DNA of 64,000 nucleotides, taken from positions 11,544,501 to 11,608,500 of the forward strand of contig NC_063986.1 of NCBI RefSeq assembly GCF_932276165.1. The letters run 5' to 3'. The DNA comes from Plutella xylostella. Taxonomy: Eukaryota; Arthropoda; Insecta; Lepidoptera; Plutellidae. Position numbers and translations under genes: made by a program. Positions 24,801-34,400 of this stretch are shown here, in pieces (position 1 is the first letter of the stretch; each line of letters begins with the position of its first letter). Under the pieces are notes generated by a model. It saw nothing but the letters and a program-made list of their open reading frames with translations, did not search any database and had not been told where the DNA came from.

Positions 24801-26746
24801 TAAACTACCTACCTATATATGGTCGTTGCACGGTCCCTCTACTGACATCCTACAGAAAAGGCCTATGTCCAACAGTAAACCTGACCCGAAAGATGATCAG
24901 AAAACTTATAATTCTAAAACAACGTATATACATATATCATTGAAGGCCATTAGTACGCAGATAGGAAAACTAGGTTTAGATACAACATCACATACAGCGC
25001 TTATAAAATCAATCAGCGAACATACCTAACTACAACCACGTTACAAACATACAGCGCTACTCATCGCCTCATCTCCTAACCCTTCACCTTCCTCCCCTTC
25101 AGCTTCGCGGCCCCAGCGCGCCGTCGGTTCATAGACTACGTGCGTTTCTGCGACACAGTGGGCGAAGCCCTGACGCAGGGCGGGCTGGAGCGCGCGCCGC
25201 TGTTGACGCCCGTGCCGCACATCCCGACCATAGACACGCCGCTCAACTTCCTCAACTTCGAGGAGAGGCATATTGTCTCTGGCGCGATGGCCAAGCTGGC
25301 TAAGTTTCCGGATCAGCTGTCCAATATTATGGAGGTTTTCAAGGTTAGTTGCTAATGATAATAACGGGGGAAGATACCTACTTTACCTAACCTATAAGTA
25401 CATAAATACCTAATAGTTATAGCGTGATTAGGCTTTTATAGTTCATTTTGCTCTTCGATCATATTATATTGATCGAAGATTTTGCTAGTCAATTAATTAC
25501 GAGTAACTATCGAACTTTTTATTATAATATTAGTTTGGATTTCCTTTAACTTAATTTATGCCACCTAACGCTTTAACTATCGCCTACGGCCTACTGAATA
25601 TAACTATAATAATTACCTACTGTCTTTGCTTATATTACCGTAAAGTTACTGATAAAGATAGACCATCAGCGCGCCCCACCTACGGCGAAACCAACGACTT
25701 ACACAAACTGCTGCTATCCATTGCTGCTTACTAGGGCATGCAATACCGCAATACCGGTATTCGTAATACCGGTATTAGGGACAAAATTCACGCTTTTTTC
25801 AATACCGGTACTGAAAGTTAATACCGGTATTGAAGTAATACCGGAATCGGACTTTTTTAGGCTATAATGAAGCGATTAAGATATAGTATTCCTATGTACT
25901 GTGAAAGCGCACTTGTTTCCAACCGTTTGATGCAGTTTTCGGCCGTTTGATATCTACTGTTGTCCATGCGTAAACGGACACTGGATGTAAAAATAATAAT
26001 TTATTGTAAAATTTAAACTCTAATACTCAATTTTCGTAAAAATCTATTACAAAATACTGAATTTCATTGCTTTTTCTCGTTTTATTTTGACCTATACGAC
26101 CTTTAATCACAATATATGCCATTTATTACAAGGAAATCTAATACCGGTATTAATACCGGGATCCCGGTATTGAGTTGCAATACCGGAACTCAATACCGGT
26201 ATTGAAAATAGTTCCGGTATTGCATGCCCTACTGCTTACCTTCCACCACCACTTCTCCCCGCAGGACATAGACAAGCAGCAGTGCGGCTCGCTGCCTCGC
26301 GTGTCGCTGGACCGCGCGCTCGGGCAGCGGGGGCTGCTGCCGCTGCTGAGTGCCAGGGAGCGGGAGCTCGTGTACAAGTGCTTCGGGTATAGAAAAGGGT
26401 GCGGGGATGAGGTATGAATTTTATTAATACCGCCAACCATTGATGGAGTTCCCAAGAGCAATGTGTGTGCAAGATATGACGGATGATGAGTAGAACGAAT
26501 TTTGGTTCTGTTTAGTCATTAAGCACTACTCTTCAACAAAGACGACTCGGGCATAATCATAGAAGCCTCAGTCCAGTTAACGTGTTCGCTTAATTCAGCA
26601 TCTCCGCGTATCAGTGTCAGACTACTAAAAAATCTTATAATACCTACCAACCTTTGCTTGACAATTTATTGCATTTCCAGGTGAACTACCGTGCCCTGAG
26701 CAAGGCACTAGACATTTTGTTTGCGACTTCGAGCGCGCCGTGCTAA
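18745..26746 (+). CDS. Multi-EF-hand calcium-binding-like protein (EFCAB6-like candidate), 5'-incomplete
   Basis: Thirteen plus-strand exons join in consistent phase to give about 710 residues ending at TAA 26744..26746: 18745..18868, 19875..20021, 20636..20811, 21194..21388, 21656..21871, 21985..22165, 22351..22564, 22812..22956, 23325..23456, 24511..24659, 25103..25343, 26265..26411, 26681..26746. The protein is a chain of alpha-helical units with degenerate EF-hand loops, for example LDPDGNNIISG, HDPLNSGRMAPENF, HDEHNNGHVSRAHV, FDPHNELVVPRADF and DIDKQQCGSLPRVSL. Most loops lack one or more of the five side chains needed at positions 1, 3, 5, 9 and 12, so strong calcium binding is doubtful. 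Such repeated degenerate EF-hands are typical of axonemal or ciliary EFCAB-type proteins. The name EFCAB6-like is a guess from architecture. The start codon is not identified. Confidence 0.82.
19875..20021 (+). CDS. EF-hand gene exon
   Basis: Encodes ESKFVSILAGPLRSVTGLSD and ADYFRTQDGRVLYHQLCSVI. It enters after phase 1 and leaves in phase 1 at GAAG|GTAACG. Confidence 0.85.
20636..20811 (+). CDS. EF-hand gene exon with polyproline linker
   Basis: Encodes DRATNAQASSNCLLEACPPP, a run of prolines, then LDRWQRRRVCCLLATIGGRD. The segment is a proline-rich linker between EF-hand units. It ends in phase 0 at GAGCTG|GTTAGT. Confidence 0.83.
21194..21388 (+). CDS. EF-hand gene exon
   Basis: Sixty-five whole codons: VAKNDGRITFAHFARILNHV, then LLAPDDFNLLVRRFIVD and YTLDYVEFLKEIEAVKK. 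Two degenerate EF-hand helices are visible. Confidence 0.87.
21656..21871 (+). CDS. EF-hand gene exon
   Basis: Seventy-two whole codons: EYLHPHAVLDTTPEKLARPE, then ILKPKPPTRQLVEIMLRVQE and QRRIRISEFLR. The acceptor is TCTTCCAG and the donor GTATGT. Confidence 0.87.
21985..22165 (+). CDS. EF-hand gene exon
   Basis: Contains the best-preserved loop, HDPLNSGRMAPENF (Asp1, Ser5, Gly6, Met8), then ALDTCGLHQVLTPDEVLCIM. It ends in phase 1. Confidence 0.87.
22351..22564 (+). CDS. EF-hand gene exon
   Basis: Encodes VFTTKELEKHPDFVPGGVSE and LDLCQAAMLRVRAACKERSI, ending FRDHDE. It leaves in phase 2 (GA|A) into the loop completed by the next exon. Confidence 0.85.
22812..22956 (+). CDS. EF-hand gene exon
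   Basis: Completes the loop DEHNNGHVSRAHV and continues RRVLARLGVLPTAAQVRALE and YLRLLED. The donor is GTGAGT. Confidence 0.85.
23224..23298 (+). repeat. One end of the long-TIR element family
   Basis: GCGCCATCCAATGAACGGGC through ATGCCTGCGACATATACAC matches the right TIR of 47493..48142. No left TIR is seen nearby, so it is a solo end within an EF-hand gene intron. Confidence 0.7.
23325..23456 (+). CDS. EF-hand gene exon
   Basis: Encodes LEERPVESAVLAGPSAVVRQ and PLETDIVQILAKIKGK in 44 whole codons. The intron just before it holds a fragment of the long-TIR element found at 47493..48142. Confidence 0.84.
24511..24659 (+). CDS. EF-hand gene exon
   Basis: Encodes MVREGVRPMEFLRQFDPHNE, loop DPHNELVVPRAD, and LASAGVSLTPVEMDTLMEV. 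It ends in phase 2 at GAAGT|GTTAGT. Confidence 0.86.
25103..25343 (+). CDS. EF-hand gene exon
   Basis: Encodes FAAPARRRFIDYVRFCDTVG and LNFEERHIVSGAMAKLAKFP, ending MEVFK|GTTAGT. It is the longest exon of this gene. Confidence 0.87.
25732..26231. mobile_element. hAT-like MITE with 8-bp target duplication
   Basis: A 500-bp element has TIRs TAGGGCATGCAATACCG and CGGTATTGCATGCCCTA. It is flanked by perfect 8-bp direct repeats CTGCTTAC (25724..25731 and 26232..26239). Both ends are packed with AATACCGGTATT palindromes. The 8-bp duplication and TAGGG terminus fit the hAT superfamily. There is no transposase. Confidence 0.85.
26265..26411 (+). CDS. EF-hand gene exon
   Basis: Encodes DIDKQQCGSLPRVSLDRALG and ERELVYKCFGYRKGCGDE. 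A hAT-like MITE lies in the preceding intron and ends about 35 bp before the acceptor. Confidence 0.86.
26681..26746 (+). CDS. EF-hand gene terminal coding exon
   Basis: Encodes VNYRALSKALDILFATSSAP C and stop TAA. The 3' UTR follows, with a polyadenylation hexamer at 26912. Confidence 0.85.
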   Translation: MNYRALSKALDILFATSSAPC

Positions 26747-26911
26747 GGGGCCCGCTGCTTAGAACGAGTCACATCACGTCGTCTTCATCTCTGTTCACAC
26801 TAAAACATCACGTGGTAATGTTAAAATAAGTGCTCCGTGTTGGCATGTGTGTTAAAATCAGTCTATCTGTGATAGTGTAAATTACATGTCAATGAAAAGA
26901 AAAGCAAATAT

Positions 26912-26917
26912 AATAAA
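26912..26917 (+). terminator. Polyadenylation signal of the EF-hand gene
   Basis: AATAAA 166 nt after the stop codon, in AT-rich sequence. It is the first canonical hexamer downstream on the plus strand. Confidence 0.55.
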
Positions 26918-28479
26918 ATACAACAGTTTATTATTCATTTCATAATTATAATAGGTGTGGTACATAACAATACATCCAACGTTGTGAAATACGCCTTTAT
27001 ACTTTACATAGGTAGTCATCAAATTAAAATATTGACCAAACACACATAATTTTACTACAGACAACAAAGTATACTGCAATAAGTCTAGGTCTAGATCGAG
27101 ATAAACTAACTATAAATGTATAATTTCAATAAAATGTATCTCGAAAATATATATATTGTTACAAATGGCACTACATAAAAATTTCATTCTTAAGGGTCTG
27201 CAATAGGGAATCGAGGGTTGGCATTGTCATAGAATTATGTAGTAAATGATGCTCTACAGCCTTGAAAAAAATCACACAGGTAGTTGAAGAGTCTAGCTAG
27301 GTGCTGAATCATTCGAATTTAAGTAAATGATTATGGATAACTGTATATTAATTTCAGAATATCAAGAAAAACCAGTCAATCACACTCCCGTATTGTAACA
27401 ACTGTGTCGTAATTATAAAGAATTTTCATATGATTTTTATCATATTATAAAGTTAAAGGCTTGGACTAGGCGCTAAATACCTTGTTTTTTAATAAACACA
27501 CACTTATTTTGTGTAAATTAATCCCAAACTTGAGCAATTTTTTTCCCTCAAATCTTCATACAAATATCTATGGCGGCTTTCTGTGTTATAAAATCATAAA
27601 CACAAGTGACGTTTGACTCAGTTGGCCGCTGGCCTCCAAAGAAGGGTCACGTCGGTTTAGGCAGCACTGACAGCTCGCGATCTTATCGTGTACAGATACA
27701 AAATCACTGCACATTGGTTGTCATTGCACTTTTTCAACTTTTATGACACCAACATAATTTGATTTGAAATTGAGGAAGCATAATTCTTCCAGTATATTCA
27801 ATACATTAAATTAAATTAGATAGTGTGCAATATTCTCGTGATATTACAGTCTCGTAAAGGTCTGATGAGGAGCAGGAATATAGCGAATGGATCTAAGTGA
27901 TGACAATACGCACGAACATTAGGTTAGGGATCAAAAATACAGTCTCTTGGTGCTGGTTGAGGTATGGTCTCGTGAGGATCTGATGAGGGCAGTAACACGG
28001 TGGTGGCTCAATTTTATTTCAAAGATGTTAATAGCTAAAAGCATCGAGTTTGGGCTATTAAGTATGTTTTTCAGAGAGAGAGAAAGATATTTTGTTTTTC
28101 CTCTGGATGTGTTAGGTTTACTGGGTTTACTAAGTTCATTCTGTTAATGGCATCAAGTTGTTATGTGTTCATAAGTAATAATTATTTATTAACAAAATGC
28201 TGTTGATTCTCCACGAAAATGTAAAAATAAAAATAAAATAAATAAAAATAAATTCGTAACGTAAAATTGTCAATGACGGAATTTCTTCTATAGACAGTAG
28301 CCACAAAAAAAACAAACGATAGATGGCGTGATTTGAAGATAAAGATACATTTTTTCGACACATAGACAGCAACAACAAAAAAAATACAGATTTAAAGAAA
28401 AGAAACACATACTTATACAAAACAACAAAGAAAAAAAAGGATACACATCAAAATAACTGGAAAAAATATAAGCCCCAAT

Positions 28480-29300
28480 TTACTTGTGTGGGACAGGGAG
28501 TATAATATTTTTTTTGGGGTACCTACTCCCCATCTATGCGAAATATAAGCTTGATATCTTTACCCGTTTCTGAGAAAACTGTCAGTCAGACAGACGGACA
28601 ACAAAGAGATCCTATAACGGTTGCTTTTTTTCTTTTGACGTTCGAAACCCTAAAATTAAGTTAAAATATTATGCTGCCAAAAAATGTACTTACAGGTATT
28701 GAAAAAGCGGTATATAAACAAATTATACCAGCAGAGGGTTCACCATTTAGCTGAAGGTTACTTAGAAAACGGCCTTGAGTGGCGGTCAAGTTGGTCCCCG
28801 CCTGCGATACTTTCCATTAACATTGGGACTCGTTTTCATGTTTTTAGCGTACAGTTAGGTTTTTAGTTTTTTATAATTGTATTTTTTTATTTGTAACTTT
28901 TTAGTTGTTTTTATTTTATGAAATTTTACGTCGGTAGGTAGTTCATGATCATTTTTTATTTCAATAATTTTGGTGTTGTTATTTAAATACCTTCAATATG
29001 CATATTTTTGTAATGTGAAAATCAAGTCCTTTCATTTGATACCTTACACGGCAAAGTTGAATTATTATTTTTTCGATCATCACGTTATGTCCTCAAGAGG
29101 GCGCTATGTACATTTTAATGGAACGTCACATAGCCTATAGCCATCGCGTCATCAATACGCTTCTAACAATACCTCATACATCAAAATCTATCAAGCCGTT
29201 TAGGCTACAGGAGGGAACAAAGAAACAGACAAACATACATATATACATACATACAATCAAAAAACATTACCCTCCTCCTTCGGCAGTCGGGTAAAAAGGA
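28480..29300 (+). repeat. Interspersed repeat block, probably a truncated retroelement or Helitron tail
   Basis: Contains GGGTACCTACTCCCCATCT, a CAGTCAGACAGACGGACAAC block and, near the end, AGGAGGGAACAAAGAAACAGACAAACATAC followed by CCTTCGGCAGTCGGGTAAAA. These are common lepidopteran repeat ends. Class and internal boundaries are uncertain. Confidence 0.45.
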
Positions 29301-29309
29301 GTAAGACAG

Positions 29310-29469
29310 GGGGTCATTCTGAACTTTTGCTCTACGAGTTTTGGAAATTAACAAAAAAAAATCTTTTTCATAGAAACTTTGTTGGGCATGTGACTTTTTA
29401 CCATGGAACGAATATTTTTTTTCGCGAATTTGCAAATCTCGTAGAACAAAAGTTGTTCAGAATGACCCC
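29310..29469. repeat. Foldback MITE
   Basis: Arms GGGGTCATTCTGAACTTTTG and its complement CAAAAGTTGTTCAGAATGACCCC bound 160 bp. It is noncoding. Confidence 0.75.
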
Positions 29470-30833
29470 TTGAGTCATCCCCTTTTGGCTTAGTATAGCC
29501 CTTTTGCGACACTATGTATTTACTTTGCTTTGTCGTCGGGGTTCAGTTGGCTGGAGGATGCCCGAAACTTATTATCTACACTTTAATACTTTTAGTTACC
29601 TTTCTACAAGTAAATACCACATTTGTTTGAGGAAGCTAATCGGGTTCCGAGTATAGAGTAAAGTGGCACCCCTATTAATTTCTACTCTTTCCTGGTGCCT
29701 ACCAGTGTAAGTAAGAATTATACTTACTTACCCTAAAATCACCCAAAATGTACTTGAACATAATTGTCAATAAAGTTGGCGAGTAAAAGTTTATCGACCC
29801 ACTGTGCAAACTTACATGTGTGCGTGTCACTGCGTGTGCTGTGTGAAGAGCATTGAAAACCCAAAATTGGCGCGGCACGTCACCCTGTACGGGCCCTTAA
29901 AACCTAATTAAGTAACACTTTCAAACTTCATAAGTTTCATTCTCTCTAAAAACTACCGTATAATTAATTTGATTCAAGTTATAAATTTGACTTGACTAGC
30001 AAAGTGTATAAAATACCTCCTATAACCAAACATCCATTTCATTTACATAACATAGTATTTATGAATAGTTCTAGCGAAGGTATGGGGCGATTACGGGAAG
30101 ACTGTTTACAAGAAAAGAAATTGTAGCTTAGCTAGTAGTTTGCTAATGAATGACTGGCGCTTAATAATTATCGATCTTATGTATAGTATACTGTATGTTG
30201 ACATCATAAGACCACAAAACATGATCTCATACGTTTATAAGAACAATTTCCTGACTCTTGGAATGAAGAATAATGAATATAGGAATGAAGTTTTGACCCT
30301 TATTGCTATAGTTTTAAAGTTCACATCTTAGTCTTGAAGTAGCCTGGTTCGCAGTTGCAGTCGTCGTCCGATTTTATCTGTTTAAAGATAATAATTAAAA
30401 TTATTCATTTGTTACAGCTAAATTGTTTGATTGTTGATAACAAGAGGCACAATATTGTATGCGTGAAATCGATATTATGCACGCAAATAAAGAAACAATA
30501 TCAAAATGGCGAAATTACTTTTCAAAAGGTTACCTTTAGTGTTAACTAGAGGCGGAACATTCAATGCGTGAAATAATGGCGGACGGACTCCTGTAGCTTA
30601 ATTCCTAGTTTCACCATAGTCTGTTAGATCATTAATACCCCTGTTACATTATAATGTCATCTATTATACGTCATCTTCATATTAAATTTTTGACAGATGT
30701 GTCAAAAGTCAACAACTAATACCTTGTTATAATCTAACAGAGTATGGTGAAAATGCTATTTTTGCTCATTAAAACTCCTACTCTTATGGCCACCATTTTC
30801 ATATAGTTTCTGAATCTGCATCTGCAGCACTAT

Positions 30834-31022
30834 CAGTGACTGACCATAAGGAAGTGATGCGTAGCCAGCTCATGAGCCGCGGGGCGCGCCTCGGGCTCGT
30901 GCGTGAGGCAGCTCCGGCAGAACGCCGCGCCCTCCGCCGACAGCGAGGGCGGGGGCTCGGGCCGCCCGCCCATGCCCACCACGAACATGATCTGGTAGTT
31001 GCTGTGTCTGATGATGATAGCA
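30834..31022 (-). repeat. Third tandem copy of the Mekk1 terminal exon
   Basis: Same unit, with PPPS for PPAS, ending FLMVSH and TGA. It is the most 3' copy. Beyond it the sequence becomes unrelated AT-rich DNA. Confidence 0.85.
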
Positions 31023-31212
31023 CTAGTCACTAACCATGAGGAAGTGGTGTGTAGCCAGCTCGTGAGCCGCGGGGCGCGCCTCGGGCTCGTGCGTGAGGCA
31101 GCTCCGGCAGAACGCCGCGCCCTCCGCTGACAGAGACGCCGGGGGCTCGGGCCGCCCGCCCATGCCCACCACGAACATTATCTGGTAGTTGCTGTGTCTG
31201 ATGATGATAGCA
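31023..31212 (-). repeat. Second tandem copy of the Mekk1 terminal exon
   Basis: About 190-bp unit nearly identical to 31213..31400 but starting at SNYQIMF. The open frame ends FLMVSD and TAG. It lies in what would be the 3' UTR of the main transcript. Confidence 0.85.
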
Positions 31213-31404
31213 CTAGTCACTAACCATGAGGAAATGATGCGTAGCGAGCTCGTGCGCCGCGGGGCGCGCTTCAGGCTCGTGCGTGAGGCAGCTCCGGCAG
31301 AACGCCGCGCCCTCCGCCGACAGCGAGGCCGGGGGCTCGGGCCGCCCGCCCATGCCCACCACGAACATTATCTGGTAGTTGCTGTCGTATTCGGAGAAGG
31401 GACG
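31213..31404 (-). CDS. Mekk1: Mekk1 terminal coding exon
   Basis: Encodes RPFSEYDSNYQIMFVVGMGG, LSAEGAAFCRSCLTHEPEAR and HELATHHFLMVSD followed by TAG (31213..31215). It is the only one of three tandem copies with the RPFSEYD start and a proper acceptor. Confidence 0.9.
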   Translation of the reverse strand, partial: RPFSEYDSNYQIMFVVGMGGRPEPPASLSAEGAAFCRSCLTHEPEARPAAHELATHHFLMVSD

Positions 31405-34400
31405 CTGGGGGGGAGATGAAATGGGATTAATTAATTATTGATTTAGAACCTCTTGAAACCACAGTCATGCACTGTCGCTAGCGGTAAAGGTATAATGCGG
31501 CCACACTATTGTCATTATATGTAAGTTTTACGGTAGCGGATAACTCTGCGGATGGAATAGACTGTTCAGATAGTCATCAGAGTCTCCGCTGAACATAGAT
31601 TTGGTGTGATACTTCCATACTCCATCTTGCATTTACATTAATATTAAAAGATTTATTTTTACAAAGGTTTATTTTTATTAGGGCCGGTGGTTCAGGCCTT
31701 GAGACTATCAGATGTGAGCAAAAATTACAAATAATAAAGAATTGATAGGTAATAATCTAATGCACTAAAAATACCAAAGAAGAAGGAAATGTTAACCATA
31801 CCTTCCCGGAGGCCATTTCAGTGACAACGCATCCTAGAGACCAAATGTCAGCCGCGCGACCGTGGCCTGAAGACTTCATGAACACTTCAGGGGCCATGTA
31901 TGCTGAAATAAAAAAATACATTAATGTTAAGCATGAAATAATTAATTTTGGATGTATTACAAAGCCACCGGCCGCCATCAAGCCTCAGAACTCTTCCTAA
32001 TCGTAGCGATGCATGGGTTTACGAGTGCTGATTCGAAGAGTCTTCTTGTAAACTCTAGCTCACACTTTAGAACTATAGCATACTTTGACGAGTTCGATTC
32101 AATATACTTGGATGTGCCGCGTGTTTTGAAACTATACAAGGCCAGAACGCAGAGGTTGGGACTGCTCGCGTATATTTTCAAATTAAAATGGTGCCATGAT
32201 TTACTTGAAACTATACAAGGCCATTACGCACTAATCGCGTATATTTTCAAGTAAGTTGGGCCAAAATTATGGCTTGAAAATATACTGCAGCAGTTACCAC
32301 TGCGTACTAATCGTGTATATTTTCAAGTGCCAAGCGGCAATACGAGCATTTGAAACTATACGTGATTAGTTACCAGGTAGCCCTTTTCAATTGTTGCTCT
32401 CTCTTTCTTTCATGCGAAATAGTAATAAGTCTATTGCTTTCTAAACATTGCATCATCATTCCGCACTTGGCATTGTTTTCGATACGTGTTTTTTGTTTAC
32501 ACCGTACAGTTAAAAATTAAATTGAAGAACTGTTGTAAATAGTAAAAATGATCTCAGAAGACGGTGTAGAACAATTCATAAAGACAATTACTTACGTTGA
32601 AATCAAAACTTGATGAAAAATATGTAATATGAATAAGTCCAAGTAGCAAAAAGTCAACACCAATTGATCCCAATTTTTTAAAACATTTAATTTAGTTGGT
32701 TATAATAATATTTTGATGCGCTGTTAAATGTACTTTAATATTGCCGACGGCGTCATTAAGCTAGTCTTTTCCGTTCAGGAGCTATCGTCATTCTAACTTT
32801 TTCATTGCTCGTGAGTGTAGTAGGTATTACTCTTAATTCATATAAATAATAAGATATTAGTATTCTTACTTGCAAGTATGATTGCTAATTAGAGCTTGTT
32901 CATCTTTATTTATTAACATTCTATAGGTATGACAGGCATAACAAGTAAATTGTAAGTATTCATGTAGTACATGTACCGAAATAGTTAAGTAAATCAGAAT
33001 CAGCATGTAGGTATAAATTATATGCGACAAGTACGCCAATCAAGCAATGTGCGTAATAGCATTGTATATTTTCAAGAACGATTCAGTAAATCCCAACTTG
33101 AAAGTATACGCGATTAGTACGCACAAATCGTGTATATTTTCAAGTAAAATATAATTTTTTTTCACTTGAAACTATACAGTGCTAGTACACTATGGGTGCG
33201 TTCTGGCCTTGTATAGTTTCAAAACACGCGGATGTGCCCGGAAGGAAATATTTGTCGTGAGTGTATATATCGGATGCCCTTCAGCCCGCTGGACTGTACG
33301 TCTAGTACAGGTTTGATAGTTTGCCGAAAACTATAAAAGTTTCAGTTTTCTCGCATACGAAGTGGCGCGTCTAGCGGAAACTATCATGAAACTTTTGACA
33401 GATAATTTATGCAGGTGACAGAAGAATACGAAAACTTTTTTCGTTTACATAAATGCAAAACTCGTAATAGAGGCCCTGAATTTTAAGAGGGCTGTTGATA
33501 TAAGTGTTACTGACCCTGCGTGCCGACGGTGCCCTGCAGCTCGCCGACGGCGGTGGTGTTGGCGCGGATCTTTACGGCGCACCCGAAGTCGCCCAGCTTC
33601 AGGCAGTGGCCCTCGTTGGTCAGGAATATGTTGCCGCCTGAAAAAGATAACACAAATTGTGGAAAGTAGTAAAATATCTTATACAGAATGGCCCTGTACA
33701 TATGTCGTGGTCTAACTGCCAGTTTCAATACTCTATCTATCCATAGCTGACAGTTTCTATCATACGGTTTTGGCCATTGACAAAAGAATAAAGAGGACAT
33801 GCCATATCAACGAAAAAAATGCGCTTACCTAAACTTCGGTGTCAATTAAAATGGCGGCTTTTTTCTTGAAAAATGTAAACAAATTGTTTGACAGCTGAAG
33901 TACCTTGTGTTTGGATGTCAATCTTGGTCAATCAACATGGCGACCGATCGCAATGTTGTAATTTTAGGCAAAGACAAAACTACTGTTGTCCTTTTTTACG
34001 TACGATAACACCAATAAGTTAAAAAGAGACGACGATATATTTTTAAGTACCGATTTTTATGCCAAGTCCTCTTTATTCTTTTGTCAATGGTTTTGGCACA
34101 CAAAAAGTTGCATTCTGTCAAAATCCTATGAAGGTAACTGTCAGCTATCGATAGAATAGCAAGGACTTTGTATTATAACAGGGGCGCGATTCACATCTCA
34201 ACCGAAATATTTGTAAAGCGATACGAACGAGTTACGAGATGAAATCCGCAATGTTTAAAAACGCGATTCATAGCACACATACTTTGATCTCGTTTTCATA
34301 TCGCTAGTTCGTATTGGGATGGCTTGAGTGAAATGAATGAAACTATATTTTTTTTAATTGCCATGCAAAAATTATAAATACTACCACTAATTGTTTTAAA

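Larger units (their letters stand above)
26918..30833. other. Intergenic region between the converging EF-hand and Mekk1 genes
   Basis: The two genes converge here. The region holds interspersed repeat sequence (28480..29300) and a foldback MITE (29310..29469). No further coding or RNA gene is supported. Confidence 0.55.
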
